Below the pieces are notes generated by a model. The model saw only the letters and a program-made list of their open reading frames with translations, did not search any database and was not told the origin of the DNA. 64,000 bases of DNA from an uncultured Bacteroidia bacterium. GTDB lineage: Bacteria > Bacteroidota > Bacteroidia > Bacteroidales > UBA932. Made by a program: the position numbers and the translations under genes. Each line of letters begins with the position of its first letter. Position 1 is the first letter of the stretch. Below are positions 1 to 8,412 of the stretch, piece by piece. Location: the NCBI GenBank assembly GCA_902801205.1, contig CADCHE010000013.1, positions 106,394-170,393 of the forward strand, in the 5' to 3' direction.

Positions 1-19
1 CTTTCAGATTTGCGTTCAT
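1..19 (-). CDS. nqrD: Start of Na+-NQR subunit D (truncated by window edge)
   Basis: An ATG on the minus strand at 17-19 opens a frame (MNANLK) that runs off the left edge of the window. A GGAGG-type ribosome binding site lies a few bases upstream, and the codon sits 16 bases after the nqrC stop. Only six codons are visible, so the identity rests on position: in Na+-NQR operons nqrD follows nqrC. NqrD is a membrane subunit that, with NqrE, forms part of the Na+ and electron path. Confidence 0.6.
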
Positions 20-34
20 ATTCCTGTCCTCCTG

Positions 35-772
35 TTATTTTTTCTGGAAATAAGGTTTGTACGCTTCGAGCCAGGTGTTCACCGCGGTACCGAGGCCCTT
101 GGAGGTCATCGTGGCACCGGTGATGGCGTCGATCTCGCTGGCCTTCGCGGCTCCGCCCTTGACGATGGCGAAAACCGGGCTGGAGGCCCAGTCGGCCTGC
201 TTGCCGACGAACTGCGCGCGGAAGTCGGGATCGTCCTTGATCTTGGCGCCCAGGCCGGGCGTCTCGGACTCATGGTCGAAATAGGCGCCGACGAAGGTCT
301 TCGCGTCGTCCGCGAAAGCGAGGTATCCCCAGACGGGGCCCCAGAGGCCTGCGCCGTAGCAGGGGATGACGGTGATCTCGCGGCCGTCCTTTCCGAAGAT
401 GTACACGGGCAGCTGCGCGCTTTTCCCTTTGCGGATCGCGGCGTTCTGCGCCTTCAGGCCGTCCTGGAGTTCGATGTTCTTCACATCGGTGTTCAGGGCG
501 CGGAGCGAATCGCCCTTCTCGTCGATCAGGAAGGCCCGCCGGATGTTGGATGCGTAAGCCTCCAGCACTTTGTCATTGCCCATCGCACTGCATTCGTCCT
601 TGGTGTAGAACTGGGCGGCGCAGAGCATCTGGCTGATGGTCTCGGCCTTGATGTTCGCGTCCTGCCGGGGCTTGAGCGTCATCGCCACGAAGGCGAGGAG
701 CGCGGCGACCAGCACGACGATGAGGGTCGAGTAGATGACCGTATATACGTTGCTGTTTGTATTCATAGTCAT
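35..772 (-). CDS. nqrC: Na+-translocating NADH:quinone reductase subunit C
   Basis: NqrC (245 residues) carries a covalently bound FMN in the sodium-pumping NADH:ubiquinone oxidoreductase of the inner membrane. One N-terminal transmembrane helix (about residues 8-32) anchors a periplasmic FMN-binding domain. The flavinylation motif is visible near the C-terminus as TGATMTS, with the acceptor threonine at about residue 221. Length is normal for the family. The gene starts 7 bases after the nqrB stop, so it is in the same operon. A second in-frame ATG at 766 (MNTNSN) is an equally possible start. Confidence 0.96.
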   Translation of the reverse strand: MTMNTNSNVYTVIYSTLIVVLVAALLAFVAMTLKPRQDANIKAETISQMLCAAQFYTKDECSAMGNDKVLEAYASNIRRAFLIDEKGDSLRALNTDVKNIELQDGLKAQNAAIRKGKSAQLPVYIFGKDGREITVIPCYGAGLWGPVWGYLAFADDAKTFVGAYFDHESETPGLGAKIKDDPDFRAQFVGKQADWASSPVFAIVKGGAAKASEIDAITGATMTSKGLGTAVNTWLEAYKPYFQKK

Positions 773-778
773 TGTAAA

Positions 779-1936
779 TTAAGCGATTGAACCTTTCTTG
801 GCCCTTCTGTTGACCGCCGTGGTGGTCACGCAGTGGTCGATCAGCGGGGCGAAGGTGTTGCACAGCAGGATCGCGAGCATCATGCCTTCCGCATAGCCCG
901 GGTTGAAGAGGCGCACCATCACGCAGAGGGCGCCGACCAGGAAGCCGTAGATCCACTTGCCGGTCTCCGTCTGGGCGGAGGTCACCGGGTCGGTGGCCAT
1001 GAACACGGTACCGAAGGCGAAGCCGCCCATCACCAGCTGCATCCAGGCGGGAACGTCCGTGATGCCGGCCGCGGTGCCGATCCAGCCGACCAGCAGGGCA
1101 CCGATGACGGAGGAGCACATGACCTTCCAGGAGGCGATGCCCGTCCAGAGCAGGATGACCGCACCGATCAGGATGGCGATGACCGAAGTCTCACCGACCG
1201 AGCCGGGGATGGTTCCGGCGAACATGTTCCAGAAGTTGTAGCCGGCTCCGTCGAGGGCGCTCATCGCGCCCTGGCCGTCCGCCAGGTAGGAGAGCGGCGT
1301 GGCGCCGGAGAAGCCGTCGACGAGGGTCTCGCCCTTCTTCAGGGCGACCCAGGCCTCGGAACCGGACATCGCGCTCGGATAGGCGAAGAACAGGAAGGCG
1401 CGGGCGACCAGCGCCGGGTTGAGGAAGTTCATGCCGGTGCCGCCGAAAACCTCCTTCGCGAAGACGACGGAGAACGCGACGGCGAGGGCGAGCATCCACA
1501 GGGGAAGGTCGGCGGGAACGATGAGCGGAATGATCATGCCGGTCACCAGGTAACCCTCGTTGACTTCCTCGCCGCGGATCTGTGCGAACGCGAATTCGAT
1601 GCCGAGTCCGACGAGATAGGAGACGATGTACAGGGGCAGGACTTTGAAAAAGCCGAAGAAGAAGGTTCCCCAGAAGCCCGTGTCGGCTCCGGTGGCGAGG
1701 TTGTGCTGGTAGCCGACGTTCCACATGCCGAAGAGGGCGGCCGGAACGAGGGCCAGCACGACGATGATCATGATGCGTTTGAGGTCGACCGCGTCACGGA
1801 CATGGGCTCCCTTCGCGGTCACCGTGGCGGGTACGCGCAGGAAAGTGTCGAAAGCGTCCCACGTCGAATGCAGCCATCCCAGTTTTCCGCCTTTCTCGAA
1901 AAGGCCCGGCTGCGTGTTGGGGGTATTTTGTTCCAT
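779..1936 (-). CDS. nqrB: Na+-translocating NADH:quinone reductase subunit B
   Basis: NqrB (385 residues) is the large polytopic membrane subunit of Na+-NQR. It holds a covalent FMN and riboflavin and takes part in Na+ transfer. Many hydrophobic helices are visible. The FMN attachment motif FSGATPLSY is present, with the threonine at about residue 213. I chose the ATG at 1936 (MEQNTPN) over an in-frame TTG four codons upstream (1948), which directly abuts the nqrA stop. The ATG lies 12 bases downstream of the nqrA stop, a normal operon spacing. Confidence 0.96.
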   Translation of the reverse strand: MEQNTPNTQPGLFEKGGKLGWLHSTWDAFDTFLRVPATVTAKGAHVRDAVDLKRIMIIVVLALVPAALFGMWNVGYQHNLATGADTGFWGTFFFGFFKVLPLYIVSYLVGLGIEFAFAQIRGEEVNEGYLVTGMIIPLIVPADLPLWMLALAVAFSVVFAKEVFGGTGMNFLNPALVARAFLFFAYPSAMSGSEAWVALKKGETLVDGFSGATPLSYLADGQGAMSALDGAGYNFWNMFAGTIPGSVGETSVIAILIGAVILLWTGIASWKVMCSSVIGALLVGWIGTAAGITDVPAWMQLVMGGFAFGTVFMATDPVTSAQTETGKWIYGFLVGALCVMVRLFNPGYAEGMMLAILLCNTFAPLIDHCVTTTAVNRRAKKGSIA

Positions 1937-1948
1937 AGTGCGTTTCAA

Positions 1949-3295
1949 TTAAGCCATTTCCTTGATCATCAGGTCGATACCAGCCTGGATGATGGCCTGG
2001 ATGTCATTCTTGGACGGATCTACGAATTCGCAGAGCGCGAAATCCTCGGGAAGGACTTCGTAGATGCCGAACTTCTCCATCTTCTCGATGTCGCCGACGA
2101 GGCAGGCCTTGATCAGGTACACCGGGAAGAGGTCCATCGGGAGCACCTTCCCGTACATGTCGGAGACGACGAAGGCGCGCGGTCCGCCGTGCGTGTTCGT
2201 GTCCATCTTGTACCGCTTCCCGGGCAGCAGCCAGGAGAAGTACGATTTCGTGGCGCTGAACTGGTTGAAGCGGAAGGGTTTCGCCCAGCCGAGCACCTCG
2301 CGTTCGCGGCCTTCGCGGATCAGGGTCACCTGGTTGTCGAAGAAGCCGAGAAAGCCGTCCGCGCCGGCGTTTGTGCCGGTGAGGAGGTCACCGCTGATCC
2401 AGCGGATCTCGTCTTCCGGGTTCTCGACGTAGGCGGCGAAGCTGCGCATCGGCGCACCGCAGAGGGTGTCGACATAGGCCGGATCCTTGGCGGCGGGGCC
2501 GGTGACGGCCACCTTGCGGCTCAGGTCCACCTTGCCCGTCGTGAAGAGCTTGCCGATGGCGGCCAGCAGGAGCGGGGACACCGTCCAGACGGTCTCGCCC
2601 TTGTGGATGGGGGAGATATGGCTGATCTGCACACCGACGTTGCCCGCGGGATGCTTCTTCCCGTTGACCGTGTGCAGCGTGGCGTCCTTCAGGGCGCAGA
2701 AGAGGGAATCGGCCCGGTTCACGCAGATGTGGACGGGGGCCAGTTTCGCGAGGGCGGTCACGCCGGCCTGCAGGGCGCCGGTTTCGCCCTGGAGGACGAA
2801 TTCCGTATCAGCGGCGAGCGGGGCGGTGTTGAAGCCGGAAACAAAAATGGCCTTCGGTTTCAGCGCCGGATCGGCGACAATTCCGTAAGGCCGCTGGATG
2901 AGCGCGGGCCACAGGCCGCTGGCGAGGATCCGTTCCTTGACGGCATCCGCTTCCATGCGGGCGGGGTCTTCCTTGCCGAAGTCGATGGCTTCCCCGGCGC
3001 CGTCCGCATTGATGACGACGGCCAGCAGTTTCCGCTTGTCACCGCGGACAACCTGCCCGACGGTGCCGCTGACCGGCGAGGACAGCAGGATCTCGGGATG
3101 TTGTTTGTCGGCGAGCACCGGAGATCCGGCCAGGACCTTGTCGCCTTCCTTTACCAGCAACCGAGGGGAAAATCCCTTGAAATCACCGGGTTTCAGCGCG
3201 ACAACGTCGGGAACGATCTGCTTGTCCGTCCGGGGAGCGGCCTTTCCGGCGACCGGAATGTCGAGCCCCTTTTTCAAATCGATGTTGTTTGACAT
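1949..3295 (-). CDS. nqrA: Na+-translocating NADH:quinone reductase subunit A
   Basis: NqrA (448 residues) is the cytoplasmic, membrane-peripheral subunit of Na+-NQR and contributes to quinone binding. The N-terminus (LKKGLDIPVAGKA) and the following barrel-sandwich region (SPRLLVKEGDKVLAG, then SSPVSGTV) are typical of the family. Presence of NqrA separates this complex from the related Rnf complex, which lacks it. It is the first gene of the nqrA-B-C-D operon and is divergent from the helicase gene. A TAACTTTG -7 element lies about 40 bases upstream. Confidence 0.96.
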   Translation of the reverse strand: MSNNIDLKKGLDIPVAGKAAPRTDKQIVPDVVALKPGDFKGFSPRLLVKEGDKVLAGSPVLADKQHPEILLSSPVSGTVGQVVRGDKRKLLAVVINADGAGEAIDFGKEDPARMEADAVKERILASGLWPALIQRPYGIVADPALKPKAIFVSGFNTAPLAADTEFVLQGETGALQAGVTALAKLAPVHICVNRADSLFCALKDATLHTVNGKKHPAGNVGVQISHISPIHKGETVWTVSPLLLAAIGKLFTTGKVDLSRKVAVTGPAAKDPAYVDTLCGAPMRSFAAYVENPEDEIRWISGDLLTGTNAGADGFLGFFDNQVTLIREGREREVLGWAKPFRFNQFSATKSYFSWLLPGKRYKMDTNTHGGPRAFVVSDMYGKVLPMDLFPVYLIKACLVGDIEKMEKFGIYEVLPEDFALCEFVDPSKNDIQAIIQAGIDLMIKEMA

Positions 3296-3333
3296 TGTTA
3301 TGTAATGATTAAATGAATTTCAAAATTCGGACG

Positions 3334-3341
3334 CAAAGTTA
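3334..3341 (-). promoter_or_regulatory. Candidate -7 promoter element for the nqr operon
   Basis: The minus strand reads TAACTTTG here, matching the Bacteroidota -7 consensus TAnnTTTG. It is 38 bases upstream of the nqrA start, in the divergent gap with the helicase gene. I find no good TTTG at the expected -33 spacing, so this is a partial match. Confidence 0.5.
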
Positions 3342-3369
3342 CTTATTTTTTACTAAATTCGTGTCTATT

Positions 3370-5826
3370 ATGGACAACAAAGCGAGTGCTATTTTCGAGG
3401 GACTCAACGCCGAGCAGCAATCGGCGGTGGGATGTGTGGAAGGACCGGTGCTGATCGTGGCCGGAGCGGGGTCGGGAAAGACCCGCGTTCTGACGTCCAG
3501 GATCGCCCTGCTGCTGGAAAGAGGGGAGGAACCGTCCAGAATCATGGCGTTGACTTTCACCAAGAAAGCCGCCGGAGAAATGAAGGAACGTATCGCCCGG
3601 ATGGTGGGCGGGCGCCAGGCGTGGAAGCTGTGCATGGGCACCTTCCATTCCGTATTCATCCGCTTCCTGCGGGAGTATGCCCCCTCCCTGGGGTATCCGT
3701 CTTCCTTTACCATTTATGATACGTCGGATTCGGTGAGTGCGATGAAGGCTTGCATCAAGGAACTCGGGCTGGACGACAAGGTCTACAAGCCCAAGGAGGT
3801 GCTGTCGCGGATCTCGCTCGCGAAGAACAATCTGGTGACGCCGTCCGCGTACCGCAACAACCCGCAGGCCGTGCAGAGCGACATCCGGGCCCGGAAACCG
3901 CGGATATGCGACCTGTATACCCTGTACCAGGCCCGTTGCAAGGGGGCCGGCGTGATGGATTTCGACGACATCCTGCTGAACATGAACATCCTGCTGCGGG
4001 ACGATCCCGCGGCGGCGCATGCGATTTCGTCGCGGTTCGACCATGTCCTTGTGGACGAGTACCAGGACACGAATTTCGCACAGTACCTGATCCTGAAAAA
4101 ACTGTGCGCCGTGCACCGCAACATCTGCGTGGTGGGTGACGATTCGCAGTCGATCTACGCGTTCCGCGGGGCCAAGATCGAAAACATCCTCAATTTCCGG
4201 AAGGACTATCCGGAGTGCCATGTTTTCCGGCTGGAGCAGAACTACCGCTCGACCGCGAACATCGTCGGCGCGGCCAACTCGCTGATTGCGATGAACACCA
4301 ACCGCATTCCGAAGACCTGCGTGGCCGTGGCCGGTGCGGGGGAGAAGATCCGCCTGCTGAAGAATTATTCCGAGCAGGAAGAGGCGCTGCGGGTGGCTTC
4401 CGAGATCGTCGACCGGATGCAGTCGGACCGGGCCGCCTACCAGGATTTCGCCGTCCTCTACCGGACGAACGCCCAGTCACGTGCCCTGGAGGAGGCTCTG
4501 CGGCGCCGCAACCTGCCTTACCGGATCTATTCCGGCAACTCCTTCTTCGACCGGGCGGAAGTGAAGGACATGCTGTCCTACTTCAAGCTGGTGGTCAACG
4601 TCAACGACGACGAGGCCTTCAAACGCGCCGTCAAGACGGCTCGCGGCATCGGCGACACGTCCATGCGGGCACTGGAGGCGATGGCGCGCGAGCTGCACCT
4701 GTCCCTGTTCCGCGCCGCCGCCTCGGAGCGCTTCGCCGAGTTCGGGCTCAAGCCGGCGGCCATCGAGAAGATCCGTCTTTTCTGCAAGATGATCGACACG
4801 TTCGCCGCCAAGGTCGAGACGACGGACGCCCGGGAACTGACCGTCGCCCTGTCGGACGCCTGCGGCCTGCTCGCCTCGCTGAAGGCGGATACATCCATCG
4901 AAGGGCAGGCTCGTGCGGCCAACGTGGAGGAACTCCTCAACAGCGTGGCCCTCTTCGTGGAGGAGCGCCAGGAAGAATACCTGGAGGAACTGCAGGCGGA
5001 CAATCCCGATGTCGAAGAGGAGGACATCCGTTTCCCGGTCGTCACCCTCGGCGAATTCCTGGAGAACATCTCCCTGCTGAGCAATGTCGACTATGAACAG
5101 GGCGAGGATGCGGAGAACCGCATCGTGCTGATGACGGTCCATTCCGCCAAGGGCCTGGAATTTCCATACGTCTTCGTGGCGGGCATGGAAGAAAACCTGT
5201 TCCCTTCGGGCGGCATGCTCGCTTCCGCGCAGGATATCGAGGAGGAACGCCGCCTCTTCTACGTGGCGATGACGCGGGCGGAGAAGGCCCTGTACCTGTC
5301 GTTCGCCTCCTCGCGCATGCGGAACGGCCGGCATGAGTCCAATGCGCCGAGTCGTTTCGTGCGGGAGATCGATCCGCAGTTCCTGGCGAATCCGCTCCGC
5401 AGTTCGGATTTCGGGGGCCTCGATGCCGGCGGGGACGCTTTCCCGGGATTCGGCAGCCGTGCCTACCGTCCGGAAGGAGGATATTCGCGTCCTTCCCGTC
5501 CGGGTTTCGGCGGGAGGCCGGCAGCAAGCGTCCGTCCGGTTGCTGCCGCCCGCCCTTCCGCGCCAGTCCGCCCGGTTGCGCCTTCCGGGCCGGTGACGGC
5601 CGAAATGCTGAAGAACCGCCCGTTGCCGCCGAAGATCCCGGATGCCGATTTCGTCCCCGTTCCCATCGATACACTGGCCGTGGGCGACCGGATCGAGCAC
5701 AACCGGTTCGGGTTCGGGACCATCCTGGAGATGACCGGCAGTGGTCTGGACAAGAAGGCGAAAATTTCGTTCGACAAGTACGGAGAAAAGCTTCTTTTGC
5801 TGAAATATGCGAAAATCCGCAAATAA
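3370..5826 (+). CDS. pcrA: UvrD/PcrA-type ATP-dependent DNA helicase
   Basis: This is a superfamily 1A 3'-5' DNA helicase (818 residues) for DNA repair and replication fork upkeep. Visible motifs in order: Walker A AGAGSGKT (about 31-38), motif II VDEYQDTN, motif III GDDSQSIYAFRGA, motif IV EQNYRST, motif V VHSAKGLEF and motif VI YVAMTRAEKAL. A low-complexity Pro/Arg/Ala linker precedes a C-terminal Tudor-like domain (NRFGFGTI, YAKIRK) as in PcrA. I chose the ATG at 3370 (MDNKAS). An upstream in-frame ATG at 3313 would add a Phe/Ser-rich stretch overlapping the nqr promoter region. The gene is monocistronic and followed by a GC-rich terminator. Assignment to PcrA rather than another UvrD paralogue is inferred from the C-terminus. 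Confidence 0.93.
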   Translation: MDNKASAIFEGLNAEQQSAVGCVEGPVLIVAGAGSGKTRVLTSRIALLLERGEEPSRIMALTFTKKAAGEMKERIARMVGGRQAWKLCMGTFHSVFIRFLREYAPSLGYPSSFTIYDTSDSVSAMKACIKELGLDDKVYKPKEVLSRISLAKNNLVTPSAYRNNPQAVQSDIRARKPRICDLYTLYQARCKGAGVMDFDDILLNMNILLRDDPAAAHAISSRFDHVLVDEYQDTNFAQYLILKKLCAVHRNICVVGDDSQSIYAFRGAKIENILNFRKDYPECHVFRLEQNYRSTANIVGAANSLIAMNTNRIPKTCVAVAGAGEKIRLLKNYSEQEEALRVASEIVDRMQSDRAAYQDFAVLYRTNAQSRALEEALRRRNLPYRIYSGNSFFDRAEVKDMLSYFKLVVNVNDDEAFKRAVKTARGIGDTSMRALEAMARELHLSLFRAAASERFAEFGLKPAAIEKIRLFCKMIDTFAAKVETTDARELTVALSDACGLLASLKADTSIEGQARAANVEELLNSVALFVEERQEEYLEELQADNPDVEEEDIRFPVVTLGEFLENISLLSNVDYEQGEDAENRIVLMTVHSAKGLEFPYVFVAGMEENLFPSGGMLASAQDIEEERRLFYVAMTRAEKALYLSFASSRMRNGRHESNAPSRFVREIDPQFLANPLRSSDFGGLDAGGDAFPGFGSRAYRPEGGYSRPSRPGFGGRPAASVRPVAAARPSAPVRPVAPSGPVTAEMLKNRPLPPKIPDADFVPVPIDTLAVGDRIEHNRFGFGTILEMTGSGLDKKAKISFDKYGEKLLLLKYAKIRK

Positions 5827-5827
5827 T

Positions 5828-5858
5828 TTTGCATATATAAAAAAACTTTATATCTTTA
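5828..5858 (+). promoter_or_regulatory. Promoter directly after the helicase gene
   Basis: TTTG at 5828-5831 and TATCTTTA at 5851-5858 are separated by exactly 19 bases. This is the spacing seen at other strong promoters in this window, with one mismatch to TAnnTTTG. It begins two bases after the helicase stop and points to a transcript starting near 5865. No gene follows until 6041 and a terminator-like hairpin lies in between, so the product would be a short RNA. Confidence 0.5.
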
Positions 5859-5864
5859 TACCGA

Positions 5865-5938
5865 AGTTTTTCATAGTTTAAGTTTAGGTTAAGTAGCGGG
5901 GCGAACGCAGTGATTGCGATTGCCCCGCGAATTTTTTT
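5865..5938 (+). ncRNA. Candidate small RNA of about 74 nt ending in an intrinsic terminator
   Basis: A -33/-7 promoter predicts a start near 5865. The transcript would have a U/A-rich, unstructured 5' half of about 30 nt and then a GC-rich hairpin with a U-run at 5896-5938. No reading frame of useful length lies inside. The promoter-plus-terminator layout suggests a free-standing small RNA. The alternative is that the hairpin only terminates the helicase mRNA and the promoter match is chance in AT-rich DNA. I do not assign it to a named RNA family. Confidence 0.4.
5896..5938 (+). terminator. Rho-independent terminator
   Basis: A 7-bp GC stem (GCGGGGC at 5896-5902 with GCCCCGC at 5922-5928) encloses a second small stem (CGCA/TGCG) and is followed by seven T residues. 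It can end both the helicase mRNA and the candidate short RNA. Confidence 0.8.
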
Positions 5939-5962
5939 GTTTCTTTAAGTTGGATTTCTGTT

Positions 5963-5998
5963 TTTGAAAACGGGATGCCGCATCATTCCCTAGCTTTG
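5963..5998 (+). promoter_or_regulatory. Candidate promoter of the surface-protein operon
   Basis: TAGCTTTG at 5991-5998 is a full match to TAnnTTTG and lies 42 bases before the first gene of the operon. A TTTG at 5963-5966 is 24 bases upstream, longer than the usual 19-20, so the -33 part is uncertain. Confidence 0.55.
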
Positions 5999-6040
5999 TC
6001 GTCCGGTTCGCAACGGTGCGGGCCGTAAACGATCAAAACT

Positions 6041-7141
6041 ATGGAAAAAACCTCGAAGACCCTGTCGCGGGTCTTGCTGGCGACCATCGGCGCCTTGTTC
6101 GCAGCCGGGTCGTTCTACTGCAACAAATTTCCGGTCGATTCACCACCGGGTACTTTGAGCTGGCGCATCGACGCGCCGGTGTCCACGCGTGCGCTGCACG
6201 AAATACCGGATACGGACGCCTTCATCCTGAAGGTCAGCGACGCTTCCGGGAAAACGCTTTATGAAGGCGCGTATGGAGCCTCGCCCGAGGCCTTGCTGGT
6301 GGATCCGGGCACCTATACCGTCCGGGCGGTGTCCGCAGAATTCCAGGCGCCTGCCTTTGACGCGCCCCAGTTCGGTGACGAGCAGGCAGTCCTCGTCTCT
6401 TCCGGCGCCCGCACGGTCGTCCGGCTCAACTGCACGCAGCGCAATGCCGGGTTGCGCCTGCTCCCGGACGCATCCTTCCGTACCGCCTATCCCGACGGGC
6501 GGTTCCAACTCTCTTCCTTCTCCAGGAAACTCGACTACGACTTCACGGAGCGTCGTATCGCCTATTTCATTCCTGGAAACGTCTCTGTATCCGTCGTTTC
6601 CGGTGGCGCTTCTACCCCGCTCCTGACTCGTTTCCTGAGTCCGTGCGAGATTCTCTCGCTGGGGTTGTCCTGTCCGGCCGGCGGTACGGCGCCATCGCAT
6701 CAGATGACGATTGCGGTCGACACTTCGCGCGTGTGGAACGCCGACCGGTTTACCGTGGGGGAGGAAGGCGGAACCGCTTCCGGTGCAAGCCCTTCCTGTG
6801 CCTATGGCATCTCTCAGGCGCGGGAACATGCCGGTGAAAAGGCGGTTTGGGTCTGTGGCTTCATCGTCGGCGGCGATTTGTCGTCGTCCAAGAACGGCAT
6901 CTCTTTCGAGGCGCCTTTCCAGTCGGCTACGAACCTGGCCCTGGCGGCGCGTTCTTCCGTGACGGACAAGGCATCCTGCCTGTCGGTCAAATTGGTCAAG
7001 GGCGAGATCCGCGACCGGATCAACTTGGCGGACCATCCCGAGATGCTGGGCCGCAAAGTCTTCCTGAAGGGCGACTTGATCGAGGCGTATTATGGGATTC
7101 CCGGGCTGCAGAACATCACGGAATGCATTATCAATGAATGA
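6041..7141 (+). CDS. Exported DUF4493/DUF6359-like protein
   Basis: This is a 366-residue secreted or lipid-anchored protein. A hydrophobic leader (about residues 8-26) ends in a cysteine (SFYCNK) that could be a relaxed lipobox. Residues about 35-230 look like DUF4493: a beta-rich domain with a TYTVRAVS motif, as in Bacteroidales fimbria-like cell-surface proteins. The C-terminal 110 residues resemble DUF6359, an OB-like fold (VWVCGFIVGGDL, then LGRKVFLKGDL and YGIPGLQN). It is the first gene of a tight operon; the OmpA-family gene begins 19 bases after its stop. Function is unknown. Domain names are from memory of the families and need a profile search. Confidence 0.7.
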   Translation: MEKTSKTLSRVLLATIGALFAAGSFYCNKFPVDSPPGTLSWRIDAPVSTRALHEIPDTDAFILKVSDASGKTLYEGAYGASPEALLVDPGTYTVRAVSAEFQAPAFDAPQFGDEQAVLVSSGARTVVRLNCTQRNAGLRLLPDASFRTAYPDGRFQLSSFSRKLDYDFTERRIAYFIPGNVSVSVVSGGASTPLLTRFLSPCEILSLGLSCPAGGTAPSHQMTIAVDTSRVWNADRFTVGEEGGTASGASPSCAYGISQAREHAGEKAVWVCGFIVGGDLSSSKNGISFEAPFQSATNLALAARSSVTDKASCLSVKLVKGEIRDRINLADHPEMLGRKVFLKGDLIEAYYGIPGLQNITECIINE

Positions 7142-7160
7142 CCGACAGAAACAACCTCTT

Positions 7161-8393
7161 ATGATGAACAGATCCTTTTTATTCCTGCTGCTGGCCGCAT
7201 CGCTTCTCGGGCTGCCGGCAGTCCTTTCAGCGCAATCCGCCGATGACAGCCGGGTCTACGAACTCGGCCTGGGCGGCATGATGTTGAACCTGTCCCGGAT
7301 GACGGTCACCGATTTCCGCCAGACCGCCGGGGGCGACTACGTCTTCCGTGTGGAAGACAAACACCTGTACGGCGGATTCGAACTGTATGCCGCGACCCCG
7401 CTCAAACCGTGGCTATATGTCGACGTACAAGGCTCCCTGGGCATGGCCCGCTATATGGAAGGCGGTCGTTACGAGTCCGGCTGTTCCCTGCTGCTCGGCC
7501 CGGGACTCCAGTGGCGCCCGTGGGGGAACCGCTCCTGGGTACAACCTTACCTTCGCCTGGGCATCGACTATTTCACCAAGGACTTTCCGCTGCGCTATTT
7601 CGGCGTCTTCGAAGGCGATGTGACCGGCGAGGGCGTCTGGCGGGCGGAAGATGCTTGGAACAAGGGTTATACCTTCGATGCGAAACGGCTCATCCCCGTC
7701 TCCGCAGGCATCGGTCTCGTCGGCTGGGTTACGGACCGGCTGGGGGTGCGTCTCCAAGGCCGCTACCTGCGCGCGCTCGGCAATTCCGGAGCGAATTTCG
7801 CCCAGTTCTCCGCCGGGGTCGTCGCCTGTCTCGGGAAAAGCGGCCGCACCAAGGCGGTCGCAGACCGCTACGTGGCTGCACATCCGGAAATATATGACGC
7901 GTTCTATGCCGCCCGGCTGCCTGAGCGGGTCGTTGAGAAGGAGGTCGTCCGCGAAGTCCCGGTAGAACGGGTGGTGGAGCGAATCGTTGAAAAGGAGTCG
8001 GGCGAAAAATCGGAGCGTATCCTCGCCGAAATGATGGAAAACGTCAATTTCGACTTCGATACGGCCGTCCTGTCGCCCTCCAGCGGCCGGATCCTCGACG
8101 CAGTGGCTCAGATGCTGCTCCAGTATCCCGACACGCGTTTCCTGGTCTGCGGATACACGGATTCGGTGGGCTCGGACGAATACAACGCAGCCCTTTCCCG
8201 CGACCGTGCGAAAGCGGTCTGGCAGGCGCTGGTCAACCGGGGCGTTCCGGCCGGCCGCCTGGCTTGGCGCGGCTTCGGAAACCGGGTCGCCCTCATGCCT
8301 CCCTCCGCTTCGGAGGAGCAGCGCCGGGTCGACCGGAAGGTCGTTCTCGAACGCATCCAGGACGAAGCGACATGGGATTATCTTACCAAGTAA
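7161..8393 (+). CDS. OmpA-family outer-membrane protein
   Basis: This 410-residue protein has a clear signal peptide (cleaved after about residue 24, VLSAQ) and an N-terminal beta-barrel-like region of about 200 residues (GLGGMMLNLS, GPGLQWRPWG). A charged Val/Glu/Arg linker (VVEKEVVREVPVERVVE) leads to a C-terminal OmpA peptidoglycan-binding domain (NFDFDTAVLSPSS, then GYTDSVGSDEYN, LSRDRAKAV, QRRVDRKV). It probably bridges the outer membrane and the cell wall. I chose the ATG at 7161, just ahead of the hydrophobic leader; an ATG at 7134 overlapping the previous stop is possible. It is the middle gene of the operon, and the collagen-like lipoprotein gene follows after 19 bases. Confidence 0.88.
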   Translation: MMNRSFLFLLLAASLLGLPAVLSAQSADDSRVYELGLGGMMLNLSRMTVTDFRQTAGGDYVFRVEDKHLYGGFELYAATPLKPWLYVDVQGSLGMARYMEGGRYESGCSLLLGPGLQWRPWGNRSWVQPYLRLGIDYFTKDFPLRYFGVFEGDVTGEGVWRAEDAWNKGYTFDAKRLIPVSAGIGLVGWVTDRLGVRLQGRYLRALGNSGANFAQFSAGVVACLGKSGRTKAVADRYVAAHPEIYDAFYAARLPERVVEKEVVREVPVERVVERIVEKESGEKSERILAEMMENVNFDFDTAVLSPSSGRILDAVAQMLLQYPDTRFLVCGYTDSVGSDEYNAALSRDRAKAVWQALVNRGVPAGRLAWRGFGNRVALMPPSASEEQRRVDRKVVLERIQDEATWDYLTK

Positions 8394-8412
8394 CCAACTA
8401 AACCAATGCGAT

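Noticed and set aside
1937-1948. TTG start giving nqrB four extra residues
   Set aside because: The start codon would touch the nqrA stop and a normal ATG lies 12 bases downstream.
833-3292. 819-codon open frame on the plus strand opposite nqrB and nqrA
   Set aside because: It is antisense to two certain genes, has skewed His/Glu/Arg/Gly composition and no family likeness. Long antisense frames are expected in GC-rich DNA with strong third-position bias.
1-3295. Rnf complex instead of Na+-NQR
   Set aside because: A 448-residue NqrA is present, and no RnfB- or RnfC-type iron-sulfur protein is seen.
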